Part shown: positions 47,725 to 56,272 of the stretch, piece by piece
Position numbering within the stretch: the first letter of the stretch is position 1
Layout: each line of letters starts with the position of its first letter
Source of the DNA: Anaerohalosphaeraceae bacterium
GTDB lineage: Bacteria > Planctomycetota > Phycisphaerae > Sedimentisphaerales > Anaerohalosphaeraceae
Length of the DNA stretch: 57,160 nt
Direction of reading: 5' to 3'
Assembly: GCA_030671565.1 (NCBI GenBank)
Contig: DAOVIC010000001.1
Coordinates: 1 to 57,160 of the forward strand
Translations under genes and position numbers: made by a program
Notes under the pieces: generated by a model
Told to the model about the DNA's origin: nothing
Seen by the model: the letters and a program-made list of their open reading frames with translations, nothing else
Database searches by the model: none

Positions 47725-49383
47725 TTATGCTAAGAGCCTGTCCTCAGCTTCTTTCGTCCAAAATTGACCGGAAAGACAGTTTGCCACCTCAGGCATTTTA
47801 TCATTAAGTTCCTCCAGCCTTGTCAGTCCGAGGCCCTCAACGGAAGGGTAAACTATGATCTTGCCCGGTATCAGGTGATTCTCAACCGCTCGAATTCCTT
47901 CGACAGCTCCGTCAAGTCCGCAGATCGCCGCAACTGAAAGATCTGTATCGAGCCTGCCGCTTTCGACCTTAGCCAAAACCGTCTTCATATCATGCAGTAC
48001 AGACCCGCTCGTACCGATCATGTAAAGATGTTTTTCGATATAAGCATTAAGATCAATTTTGCCGCTGACCGAAGCGGGGATCCCGGCAAAAATATTTAAA
48101 ATCGCGTTTTCGCATGAGTCTAATACTGCCTGGGTTACCAGTTGAGGTACCGGCGCCATAAGAGCGGTATAATCGAATTTAACCTCAGGTGCCTTTTCTT
48201 TTGGGTTATAAGATTCGTATTTGACATTGTTCTTTTGAGCCAGCGGTGCGACCATTTCACTTAAACCTGCAAGTCTTTCATTGTCAAGATCGCCGGCAAA
48301 AACCGTAACATCTTCGACCCCCTGGCATATATTTCTTATTACATGCATCACGCCCATCGGCCCGCCTGCGCCGATAACATTTATTTTATCGCCTTTTCTG
48401 ATCTCACCGGAATCCGGAATGTACCGCATCGAATCGGCCGGATCACAAGTCGTTGTACCGATAATTCGAATACCGCCGTAATGTGCCCTGCCCACCTGGG
48501 TTACGACATCTTCGCCAAACTTGTCCCCGCAAAGAACAAAATTGATCAAACCTCTTGCCCCGACCTTCGGAAACAGACTCTCGGCAACCTGCCCATCGCA
48601 GCCGTAATAAACCACATCGTCATACCCGGCATCTTCCAACTCCGAAATCTCGCTCTTACGGACCAACCCAACGCCAATATCTGTAAGAATTTCGGATTTC
48701 GATACAACAGTTATCTCACCCGGCTTACCGTACCTGCCGACAAAAGCGCCAAATAGTTTTTCGTCGATTTCCTTATCCGCAACGACCAGCATTTTCCCGC
48801 CGGTTTTCAGTGAAGTACGCTCTTTGGCCACATAGGAATGCTCTACACACGCCCATGGCTCAACCAGCGCCACCGCAGATGCGCTAAGCTCTTCAGAAGC
48901 TGGTATAAGCAGCGACTCGCCCTCAGGCGAAGTAATTATCCTTTGGTCCATCAGCACATACTGCTGCAATCCGCCCTCAAAATTGTAACCGAAAGAAGCA
49001 TTGGAAATGCTATTTGGCAGCCACCGATAGTCTGTCTGAACGAGATAACGACCGCCGACATTGATCCCCGTCACCTTATCCCCGACCGAACAAATTCTAA
49101 CTACCGCCTCATGACCTGGAACCGTAGGTTTTTCTCCTGGCGCGTAGCTTGTTATCTCATCCAGAACTGACGTATCAATGCCGGATTGAATATACCCCTT
49201 GCGGCCATGTTCGGAAAACTGCTTTAAAAGCTTAAGGTCAGAAAAGCAAAGACCTACCGCTTCTACCTCACCGAGTATTTGATACGGCCCGGGCAGGTGT
49301 AGTGTTTTCTTTTTGTTTAAGATCAGTTCATCGGGACCTGTCAACTGTACCGCTTCTTGTGTTTTGGGAAATTCGTTGCTCAT
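47725..49383 (-). CDS. MDR alcohol/polyol dehydrogenase-like protein with duplicated Rossmann region
   Basis: A 552-residue zinc-dependent medium-chain dehydrogenase, much longer than the usual 350-400. The N-terminal part has the metal ligands: GLCFSDLKLLKQFS (Cys and neighbouring Asp), PGHEAV (about 90-95, Glu next to His) and EPWACVEHSYVA (about 174-185). Two Rossmann-like regions follow. The first (KMLVVADKEIDEKLFG, about 195-210) lacks the GxGxxG loop. The second (KINVIGAGGPMGVMHVIRNI, about 335-355) has an intact one. Such genes occur beside rhamnose catabolic genes in related bacteria, and a sugar-alcohol or lactaldehyde-type substrate is likely. Start ATG at 49383, a few bases from the PHP gene stop. 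Confidence 0.85.
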   Translation of the reverse strand: MSNEFPKTQEAVQLTGPDELILNKKKTLHLPGPYQILGEVEAVGLCFSDLKLLKQFSEHGRKGYIQSGIDTSVLDEITSYAPGEKPTVPGHEAVVRICSVGDKVTGINVGGRYLVQTDYRWLPNSISNASFGYNFEGGLQQYVLMDQRIITSPEGESLLIPASEELSASAVALVEPWACVEHSYVAKERTSLKTGGKMLVVADKEIDEKLFGAFVGRYGKPGEITVVSKSEILTDIGVGLVRKSEISELEDAGYDDVVYYGCDGQVAESLFPKVGARGLINFVLCGDKFGEDVVTQVGRAHYGGIRIIGTTTCDPADSMRYIPDSGEIRKGDKINVIGAGGPMGVMHVIRNICQGVEDVTVFAGDLDNERLAGLSEMVAPLAQKNNVKYESYNPKEKAPEVKFDYTALMAPVPQLVTQAVLDSCENAILNIFAGIPASVSGKIDLNAYIEKHLYMIGTSGSVLHDMKTVLAKVESGRLDTDLSVAAICGLDGAVEGIRAVENHLIPGKIIVYPSVEGLGLTRLEELNDKMPEVANCLSGQFWTKEAEDRLLA

Positions 49384-49392
49384 TGTATCCTT

Positions 49393-50736
49393 CTAGTGAT
49401 TTATCTTTTCTATAATTTGATCCGGAGTAATTTTTGCCTGCCCTTTAAGTTCACTTATCAAGTCTTCTCCGGCAGGCTCCAAATACTTTCCGACTTTTTC
49501 ATAAAAATTGTTTTTATCTGCGACCCTGGCAAAATTCTCTTTGGCCCAATCACCTGCATATCCAAGCCCTAACTGTTTTTGCAATACAGAATGGGCGTAA
49601 ACTATATGCCCACCCGTAAGAAAAATTGGCGCTAGCGGCGCCAGCTCTGCGGATTTGAAATCATCGACAAACTTAAGACCCGGACTGTTCATTTCCGTAC
49701 CGACAACGATCGGCAAATCCAGGCTCACCGCAATTTCTACGATACGATTTAAATTAGCAAGTTTCTCGTCCTTTACCCCAGCCGTAAAATTCCTGTCCGG
49801 AATAATATTGATCGCCGCAACCCCGCTGCTCATCGCAACTTTCAGTAGTTCTTCAATTTCCCTTTCACCGTCACTTAAACCGTTAAGCCACGTAAGAGTC
49901 GGGATCCCCCCCGCCGCAAGAATAAACTGATTAGTCTCGGCCATCGTAGGAAAAGACCCCTCACCAGGCTGAACATATCCAACCCCGCCCCGCTTCATGG
50001 TCTTTGCCCGGATAACCCCCTGAAGTTCTCCCCCTTCCAACTGAGCAGGGTCGTCTATACTAACACCAAGCTTTTCTTCCCAGAAACCGGCAAGCTCATT
50101 ATCATCACTAAATATCGAACGCCCCTTTTTCGCATAAGCAAAGCAAATATGCCTTTCGGTAGCATTGCCCGACGGCGTCAAAGGACGAACATCCTTTTCA
50201 AAATCCAGCTCAACCGGCGATAGATACTCATTAACTCTGCCGATCAGATCACGATTTCGGTTTTGAGCCCTTTCTTTCAATTCCCCCTTAAACCCCAAAA
50301 GACTTCCCGGCACACAACTTTCCGTAAAACCCACCCCCATATGATAGGTAATACCCGGTTCGCCCGGAGAAGTTATTTCTTTATCCGCAAATTCAGGAAC
50401 AAAAACACGGGTCTCCATTCCAACACAACCTTTAAGACCGATCAAATTTGCAGCGTCGAAAAATTCGTCCAGACCGTCGAAAACATCAAAATCGACTATA
50501 CCCGCAACCGCCAAACCTCGCTGACGTGCTTTCCATGCGATTCGGCTGGGAGAATAATCGCACGCATTATAAGAATAAAACGAATGGAGATGAAGATTTA
50601 CATCCGTCCCGCTTGAGGCAAGCTCGATCTCCCCTGCCTGAACCATCCCCCAAAGTGCCGTCAACGCATCTTTTCTTTGCGAAATATCAAAACTGTCAAG
50701 CTGTAGCTCGAGTTCCTGAATTCTGTTATCACTCAT
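49393..50736 (-). CDS. PHP-domain-like metal-dependent hydrolase or sugar-phosphatase-like protein
   Basis: A 447-residue protein with the PHP signature near its N-terminus: DVNLHLHSFYSYNACDYSPS (about 45-64, HxH), GIVDFDVFDGLDEFF and KGCVGMETRVFVPEF (Glu about 105). A C-terminal TGGHIVYAHS segment supplies further His. PHP folds bind two or three metal ions and hydrolyse phosphoesters. Its place between rhamnulokinase and the MDR dehydrogenase, 10 bases from the latter, suggests a role in deoxyhexose breakdown. I cannot name the substrate. Confidence 0.72.
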   Translation of the reverse strand: MSDNRIQELELQLDSFDISQRKDALTALWGMVQAGEIELASSGTDVNLHLHSFYSYNACDYSPSRIAWKARQRGLAVAGIVDFDVFDGLDEFFDAANLIGLKGCVGMETRVFVPEFADKEITSPGEPGITYHMGVGFTESCVPGSLLGFKGELKERAQNRNRDLIGRVNEYLSPVELDFEKDVRPLTPSGNATERHICFAYAKKGRSIFSDDNELAGFWEEKLGVSIDDPAQLEGGELQGVIRAKTMKRGGVGYVQPGEGSFPTMAETNQFILAAGGIPTLTWLNGLSDGEREIEELLKVAMSSGVAAINIIPDRNFTAGVKDEKLANLNRIVEIAVSLDLPIVVGTEMNSPGLKFVDDFKSAELAPLAPIFLTGGHIVYAHSVLQKQLGLGYAGDWAKENFARVADKNNFYEKVGKYLEPAGEDLISELKGQAKITPDQIIEKINH

Positions 50737-50748
50737 ATTTTCCTGCTG

Positions 50749-52230
50749 TTACTGGTTAAAAACATTTTCAAATTTTTTGTATTGCACACCCCACACTTCA
50801 GCATCCTGCGGCAAATAAGTATTCAATTCGAAAGAACTGGCAACCACCTCTCTTGCCTCCTCCAGGGACTCGATCTGCCCACTGGCGATTGCCTGCATAA
50901 TAACGTTACCGCTCGCTGTAGCCTCTATCGGACCTGCAACCACTTTCTTTCCCATGGCATTAGCGGCAAACTGACACAACAGTTTATTCTGTATTCCGCC
51001 GCCGACGACATGCAAAACATCGATACTGTCACCGCTTATCTCTTCAAGCTTTTCGATAACCCCGCGATAGTTCATCGCCAGGCTCTCCAAAACAACCCTT
51101 ACTATCTGACCTTTGTCATCGATAGCTGGCTGGCCGTTGCCGGCGAGATACTTGCTGATCCTTTCCGGCATCCCGCCAGGTGCGAAGAAAGATTTGTCGT
51201 TGGGATCGATCAACGCTTTAAAAGGCTCGGCATCCTCAGCCATTTGCGTGATCTGAGAATATGACAGATCATCCCCTTCCTTTTGCCATTGCCGTTTGCA
51301 TTCCTGAATGATCCAGAGTCCCATGATGTTCTTAAGCAGCCGAATAGTGTTGGCAACGCCGCCTTCGTTGGTAATTTGATATTTATAAGTTTCATCATTT
51401 ATAGCGGCATCGGGAATCTCGACGCCCATCAATGACCAGGTCCCGCTCGACAGGTACGCCCATTTGCCTTCTTTTACGGGAACGGCGGCGATAGCACTTG
51501 CCGTGTCATGCGAGCCGACAGCGATAACGTCGATGGGCTCAGAGCCGAATTCTTTTGCCAGTTCATCCTTGACCTTGCCCACAACCGTACCAGGGGCAAC
51601 GACTCTGGGCATAAGTTCAATAGGCAGCGCAAGTTTATCGAAAATTTCCCGGGACCAATCTTTTGTACTCATATCCATAAGCTGCGATGTACTCGCAAGG
51701 CTGTATTCGGCGAAAACCTCACCGCACAGATAATATGAAACAAGATCGGCAATGAAGACCAGCTTACTTGCCTTCTCTAAAAGCTCCGGATGAAAAGTTT
51801 TTACTGCCAGCAATTGATAGACCGTATTGAACTGCATGAATTGCAGGCCGCTATTGTCATAAAGCTCTCTTTTACCCATGATGCCAAAAGCTTTATCCAT
51901 CATTTCGTCGGTTCGGCTGTCCCGATAGTGATACGGGTTTTCGATAAGCTCGCCCTTTTCATCGATAAGCCCGAAGTCAACTCCCCAGCTATCGACTCCA
52001 ATACCGCAAACCTTACCCTCGGCGGCTTTAACTGCTTTTCCAATGCCTTCTTTGATATTGGAAAACAGCTCACCGAAATCCCACCGCAAAGAACCGTCCT
52101 GCTCGACCGGTCCATTGCCAAAACGATATATCTCTTCGAGCTGAAGCTTAGAATCAGAAACGGCACCTAACATAACCCGACCGCTCTCGGCACCTAAATC
52201 CACCGCGATATACTCTTTTTTGTCCGACAT
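50749..52230 (-). CDS. rhaB: Rhamnulokinase
   Basis: A 493-residue FGGY carbohydrate kinase of the RhaB branch: IAVDLGAESGRVMLGA (about 8-23), GIGVDSWGVDFGLIDE (about 76-91), AVGSHDTASAIAAVPV (about 235-250), LSSGTWSLMGVE (about 258-270), VVGGGIQNKLLCQFAANAMG (about 403-423). It phosphorylates L-rhamnulose to rhamnulose-1-phosphate using ATP, the substrate of the aldolase four genes downstream. No rhamnose isomerase or mutarotase is visible here, so that step is encoded elsewhere. It lies 52 bases after E2 and 12 bases before the PHP gene. Confidence 0.95.
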   Translation of the reverse strand: MSDKKEYIAVDLGAESGRVMLGAVSDSKLQLEEIYRFGNGPVEQDGSLRWDFGELFSNIKEGIGKAVKAAEGKVCGIGVDSWGVDFGLIDEKGELIENPYHYRDSRTDEMMDKAFGIMGKRELYDNSGLQFMQFNTVYQLLAVKTFHPELLEKASKLVFIADLVSYYLCGEVFAEYSLASTSQLMDMSTKDWSREIFDKLALPIELMPRVVAPGTVVGKVKDELAKEFGSEPIDVIAVGSHDTASAIAAVPVKEGKWAYLSSGTWSLMGVEIPDAAINDETYKYQITNEGGVANTIRLLKNIMGLWIIQECKRQWQKEGDDLSYSQITQMAEDAEPFKALIDPNDKSFFAPGGMPERISKYLAGNGQPAIDDKGQIVRVVLESLAMNYRGVIEKLEEISGDSIDVLHVVGGGIQNKLLCQFAANAMGKKVVAGPIEATASGNVIMQAIASGQIESLEEAREVVASSFELNTYLPQDAEVWGVQYKKFENVFNQ

Positions 52231-52282
52231 CCTTACCCCTACCAGAAATAATTCTGATCACAGATATATTCCAGTAACAAGC

Positions 52283-53614
52283 TTAAGCTATTTCCTCTTC
52301 AAGATAAAGCTTAATAATCTGTAAGAACTGTGCAGCCAAAGCACCATCCACAACCCTATGATCACTGCAAAGAGTCACTTTCATCATCGGCTTGACACCT
52401 ATCATTCCGTCTACAGAAACAACTTCCTGCTTAACTCCCCCTACCGCCAGGATCGCAGCTTCAGGCGGATTGATGATAGCCGTAAACTCATCGACACCGA
52501 ACATGCCAAGATTCGACACAGTAAAAGTTCCCTTACCGAGACCAGCTAACTTGCCGCCCCTTGCCTGCTGGACAACGGCCTTGGTCTCTGCTGCCAGTTC
52601 TTTCCAGCCCATCTTGTCTGTATTCAACACGACCGGCACAACAAGGCCGTCAGGCAGCGCTGTTGCAATGCCAATATTAACATCCGCCTCGTACTTGATC
52701 GTATCTTCCATAAATTTACTGTTAACCGCAGGGTACTTCCTCAATGCCACCGCACAACCTTTGACAACAAGGTCATTGACAGAAACCTTATCGATCTTTT
52801 CCTTACCCATGTTGATCCCATCGCGAAACTTCATCGCCCGCGTCATATCGATAGACATCGTAACATTAAAGTGCGGCGTATCGCGGAAGCTTCTTTGCAG
52901 ATTGACACCGATTGCACGACGCATCTTTGTAAGTTCCACTTCCGTACCCGGCTGAGGCTGACCCTCTGCGGGCGTATGATCAGTTGAGGGTTTGTTCTTG
53001 GCGTATTCAATTACATCTTCACCGATTACCCTGCCCCTGGGCCCGGTACCCGGGATAGAATATATATCAACCGCCAGTTCCTTCGCCAGTCTCCTGGCAT
53101 TTGGCGACGCAAACAACCGGCCCTCATGCAATGAGGCTTTGGCAGGTGACGCTTGAAGGTCTTTTCGCAATATCTTCCCGTGCGCCCCGGTCCCTTCTAT
53201 CGTATCAAGGTTAAGCCCTGTCTTTTCGGCTATTTTTCTGGCAAGCGGAGTGATCGCTGTTTTCTTTACTTTATAACCCGCTGAGGTCTCCTGGGGAACT
53301 TTTTCTTCGGAAACTTCCGCCGAAGCGACCGGCTTTACAGATTCGGTCTCATCTGCGACGGCATCGACGATCTCGCCGCTTTCACCTATAAAACCGATAA
53401 CCTTACCGACCGCAGCCATATCGTCGACATCGACAAGCTGCCGTAAAAGAACTCCTTCACCAACCGATTCGACTTCCATGACAGCTTTGTCTGTCTCTAT
53501 CTCAAGAACAACTTCGCCATGCTTAACCGCGTCACCAACCGACTTCTTCCAGGCAACTATACGAACCTCTTCGGTCGTCTGGTCTGCTATTGGAACTTTA
53601 ACTTCGATAGCCAT
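52283..53614 (-). CDS. Dihydrolipoyl acyltransferase (E2) with two peripheral subunit-binding domains
   Basis: A 443-residue E2. The lipoyl domain is residues 1-78 with the modified lysine in EIETDKAVMEVES (Lys43). An acidic Glu/Val linker follows. Two E3-binding domains come next: TPLARKIAEKTGLNLDTIEG (about 118-154) and SPNARRLAKELAVDIYSIPG (about 166-205). The acyltransferase domain ends with the catalytic SDHRVVDGALAAQFLQ (His419, Asp423). E2 passes the acyl group to CoA. The ATG at 53612-53614 has TGGAG about 8 bases upstream. It follows E1 by 51 bases, and E3 starts in the divergent unit, so this is an E1-E2-E3 pyruvate dehydrogenase-type complex; a related 2-oxoacid is possible. Confidence 0.94.
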   Translation of the reverse strand: MAIEVKVPIADQTTEEVRIVAWKKSVGDAVKHGEVVLEIETDKAVMEVESVGEGVLLRQLVDVDDMAAVGKVIGFIGESGEIVDAVADETESVKPVASAEVSEEKVPQETSAGYKVKKTAITPLARKIAEKTGLNLDTIEGTGAHGKILRKDLQASPAKASLHEGRLFASPNARRLAKELAVDIYSIPGTGPRGRVIGEDVIEYAKNKPSTDHTPAEGQPQPGTEVELTKMRRAIGVNLQRSFRDTPHFNVTMSIDMTRAMKFRDGINMGKEKIDKVSVNDLVVKGCAVALRKYPAVNSKFMEDTIKYEADVNIGIATALPDGLVVPVVLNTDKMGWKELAAETKAVVQQARGGKLAGLGKGTFTVSNLGMFGVDEFTAIINPPEAAILAVGGVKQEVVSVDGMIGVKPMMKVTLCSDHRVVDGALAAQFLQIIKLYLEEEIA

Positions 53615-53638
53615 ATACAAAACTCCACACTGCTAAGT

Positions 53639-53659
53639 TTAAGGGTAGCTCTAATAATT
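53639..53659. repeat. Solo inverted-repeat end related to the 169-bp element
   Basis: This 21-mer is identical to the left end of the element at 32430-32450 and is flanked by TTAA (53639-53642). It sits in the 51-base gap between E1 and E2, seven bases past the E1 stop codon. Its inverted counterpart is at 56092-56112 on the far side of E1. Confidence 0.7.
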
Positions 53660-53665
53660 GATTAA

Positions 53666-55936
53666 TTATTTGCCCAACATCGCAAGGACTCTGTCACACA
53701 CCTTCTGAGCATTCGGCATAAATTCCGCTTCCAAAGTCGGTGCCATCGGAGGAGGACACTCGTACGAAGCGATCAATTCTATCGGTGCATCAAGATAATC
53801 GAAAGCTTTCTGCTGTATCTCGAATGCAATATGCTCGCCGTAACAACCCGTTCCGGGAGCCTGGGAGATCACCGCTGCATAGTTCGTCTTCTTAACCGAA
53901 TTGACAATAGTATCGACATCAAGCGGAATAAGGCTACGAATATCGATCACTTCAGCCGAAACACCCTTGCCGGCTAACAGGTCAGCAGCCTGCCGGGCGA
54001 TCTTTGCCATATAGGAATACGCCAGGATTGTCACATCCGAGCCTTCCTGACGAACTGCGGCTTTGCCGAAAGGCACAAGATAGTCACCCTCAGGAACAAC
54101 GTCCCTGTCGCCGTAAAGCAACTGATGCTCAAGGAATATAACCGGGTTGTCGTCACGAATAGCCGTTTTCAAAAGTCCCTTAGCGTCGGCTGGTGTTGCA
54201 GGTGCCACCACCTTAAGGCCCGGTATCTGCGTCGCGATTGCTTCAAGGCTCTGTGAGTGCTGACCCGCATAACCCTTACCGCCGCCGATAGCTGTTCTGC
54301 AAACCATCGGAACCTTTGCCTTACCGCCGAACATATATTTGTTCTTTGCCGCCTGGTTACCAAGCTGATCCATGCTCATAAGAATAAAATCAATATACAT
54401 AAGCTCGACCACAGGCCGCATGCCCGTCATAGACATACCAACCGCCGAACCGCAAATCGCAACTTCAGAGATCGGAGCGTTAAATACGCGTTTCCTGCCA
54501 AACGTCTCCACCAGACCCAACGTCGCTGCAAAAGCGCCGCCGTGCTCGGCAACATCTTCGCCATAGAACACAACACGCTTATCCCGAAGCATTTCTTCGG
54601 TCATTGCCTCGACGATCGCTTTTCGATAAGGCATTCTGCCCTTGCCGTCTCTGGCGTCTTTTACCAGCTCCTTATTATATTCGACGGTTTTAAACTCGTC
54701 CGAAATCTCATCTGTAGTGCTGTCTGAATAAAGCCCTTCAAGTATCGTCGAAGGATCCGGGAAATCGCTCTTTGCCGCAGCGATCGTTATCTCTTCCATC
54801 TCCTCATAGATCTCTTTTTCGATCTGCTCAAGCTCATCGGCCTGGGCAATACCGGCCTTTACCACTTCCTGCTTAAATCCGCCTATGGCATCTTCGCACT
54901 TCCACGCCTCGATCTCTTCTTCATTGCGATATCGGCTCTGATCGCTCAATGAGTGCCCCATATAACGGTAGGTCATCGCCTCAAGCAGTACAGGCCCGTC
55001 ACCGTTACGACAAATCTCTGCCGCACGTTTTACCGCATCCTGAATAGCAAGCGGATTCATACCGTTAACGACCTCTGCATGCATCCCTTTTTCGTTATAG
55101 CCCCACCCGCGTCTGGCGATAAAGTCAATGCCGGTGATCTCATCACGGGTTCTGCCCGTCATACCGAACTGGTTGTTCTCAATAAAGAAAATAACCGGAA
55201 CCCCCTTCTCAAACTGATCCATACAAGCCATGTTAAGTGACTCACAGAACACGCCGTTATTGGATGCGCCATCGCCAAAGAAGCAAAGTGTAACACGATC
55301 CTTACCCTGGAACATCATGCTCATACCGGCACCGGTAGCCATCGGAAGGCTTCCGCCGACAATCGCATTTGCTCCAAGATGACCGACATTAAAGTCGGCG
55401 ATATGCATCCCGCCGCCGCGGCCCCGGCAATAACCTTCTTCCTTGCCCAGAAATTCTGCCATTGTACGGTAAAGGTGAACCTCAAGGGCCTGCTCCATCA
55501 GACTGTCTTTTTTACTCTTAAAACTTACCCCGCTGATAAAATCCTTCAATTGATCTGCATCCATGGCCCGCAACGCATAACCTTCTTTGGCAATACCATG
55601 GCCATGGCCACGATGCGAACTTGTAATATAGTCATCCCCACGCAATGCCGCATTAGCGCCTGCCGCCGAGCCTTCCTGACCGATCGAAAGGTGAGTAGCG
55701 CCAGAAAACTGGTAACCCTCAAAAGGTACAAGCTCGCCGCTGCGAAGCTTGATTATCACGGACTCAAACGCACGGATGTACTGCATCTGCTTATACAGAA
55801 ACATCGCGTCATCGGCAGTCATGCCGCTTTTTAGCTCATCTTTCAGGGTTTTATCATATTGATAACATTCGATCTCACCGAAAGTCAGTGTCTTCTTCTT
55901 GAAATCAGGTTTATTGGTAATACTCTTCATTGACAT
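53666..55936 (-). CDS. Pyruvate dehydrogenase-type E1, alpha and beta fused
   Basis: A 756-residue fused E1. The alpha half (about 40-400) holds the thiamine diphosphate motif GDGASNNGVFCESLNMACM (221-239) ending in ENN (253-255), and GYCRGRGGGMHIADFNVGHL (168-187). A 30-40-residue insertion (about 125-160) interrupts the usual spacing between the RGHGHG loop and the GYCRGRGGG motif. The beta half (about 430-756) has VVFYGEDVAEHGGAFA and NAPISEVAICGSAVGMSMTG. It decarboxylates a 2-oxo acid (pyruvate likely) and hands the acetyl group to E2. Its leader carries a sigma70-like promoter and a 97-bp repeat, and the gene begins the long sugar operon. Substrate assignment by family and context. Confidence 0.94.
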   Translation of the reverse strand: MSMKSITNKPDFKKKTLTFGEIECYQYDKTLKDELKSGMTADDAMFLYKQMQYIRAFESVIIKLRSGELVPFEGYQFSGATHLSIGQEGSAAGANAALRGDDYITSSHRGHGHGIAKEGYALRAMDADQLKDFISGVSFKSKKDSLMEQALEVHLYRTMAEFLGKEEGYCRGRGGGMHIADFNVGHLGANAIVGGSLPMATGAGMSMMFQGKDRVTLCFFGDGASNNGVFCESLNMACMDQFEKGVPVIFFIENNQFGMTGRTRDEITGIDFIARRGWGYNEKGMHAEVVNGMNPLAIQDAVKRAAEICRNGDGPVLLEAMTYRYMGHSLSDQSRYRNEEEIEAWKCEDAIGGFKQEVVKAGIAQADELEQIEKEIYEEMEEITIAAAKSDFPDPSTILEGLYSDSTTDEISDEFKTVEYNKELVKDARDGKGRMPYRKAIVEAMTEEMLRDKRVVFYGEDVAEHGGAFAATLGLVETFGRKRVFNAPISEVAICGSAVGMSMTGMRPVVELMYIDFILMSMDQLGNQAAKNKYMFGGKAKVPMVCRTAIGGGKGYAGQHSQSLEAIATQIPGLKVVAPATPADAKGLLKTAIRDDNPVIFLEHQLLYGDRDVVPEGDYLVPFGKAAVRQEGSDVTILAYSYMAKIARQAADLLAGKGVSAEVIDIRSLIPLDVDTIVNSVKKTNYAAVISQAPGTGCYGEHIAFEIQQKAFDYLDAPIELIASYECPPPMAPTLEAEFMPNAQKVCDRVLAMLGK

Positions 55937-55961
55937 ACAACATCTCCAAAGGCAAAAACTT

Positions 55962-56058
55962 GAGCCCTCTGAATAACTTACAATTAAGCCGTTACGTATG
56001 GCCTAATCCACCGGCAAACGCTTTTTTTGCCGCAGGCGAACAGTTTTTCAGAACACCC
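55962..56058. repeat. 97-bp intergenic repeat, copy C, with 4-bp flanking duplication
   Basis: The ends GAGCCCTCTGAATAACTT and the reverse complement of CAGTTTTTCAGAACACCC share the core TCTGAA-AACT, so the unit is an imperfect terminal inverted repeat. CGGCAAA (56012-56018) and TTTGCCG (56026-56032) form an inner hairpin. ACTT stands immediately before (55958-55961) and after (56059-56062), which looks like a target-site duplication. The unit lies in the E1 leader, between its promoter and start codon. Confidence 0.78.
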
Positions 56059-56091
56059 ACTTAAATTTCATTCAACTTTCGCTGACCGAGT

Positions 56092-56112
56092 AATTTTTAG
56101 AGGTTCTCTTAA
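56092..56112. repeat. Inverted counterpart of the 53639-53659 end
   Basis: Read on the minus strand, this 21-mer matches the end at 53639-53659 at 17 of 21 positions, and its outer TTAA is at 56109-56112. It sits just inside the E1 promoter, in the transcribed leader. Confidence 0.65.
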
Positions 56113-56127
56113 CTACGATAAACCATA

Positions 56128-56155
56128 ATTGTAAAGGATATGTCAAATTTGTCAA
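56128..56155 (-). promoter_or_regulatory. Sigma70-like promoter of the E1/E2/sugar operon
   Basis: On the minus strand TTGACA (56155-56150) is separated by 16 bases from TACAAT (56133-56128), close to the consensus. A second TTGACA, from the repeat TGTCAA at 56141-56146, lies nine bases further on, so the region also holds a direct repeat that a repressor such as DeoR could bind. The start of transcription would be near 56121. Confidence 0.6.
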
Positions 56156-56173
56156 GAATTTTACAGAATTTTG

Positions 56174-56201
56174 TTGATTTTTTAAAAAATTAGTCTATAA
56201 T
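56174..56201 (+). promoter_or_regulatory. Sigma70-like promoter of deoR-lpd
   Basis: TTGATT (56174-56179), 16 bases, then TATAAT (56196-56201) on the plus strand. It faces away from the E1 promoter, with the two -35 elements only 18 bases apart, so one bound protein could control both. Confidence 0.6.
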
Positions 56202-56272
56202 TTACACACATTGAGATCAAATTGGCTTCATTTTGCAAAAAAATCACTCAAAATACTAACCAAAAGACGCAA

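Noticed and set aside
53639..56112. A composite transposon carrying E1
   Set aside because: No transposase is present and the two ends match at only 17 of 21 bases, so independent decayed insertions are equally likely; reported only as a question.
56222..56272. TTG start for the DeoR gene giving 17 more residues
   Set aside because: DeoR proteins begin just before the helix-turn-helix, as the ATG at 56273 gives; the extra residues match no family feature.
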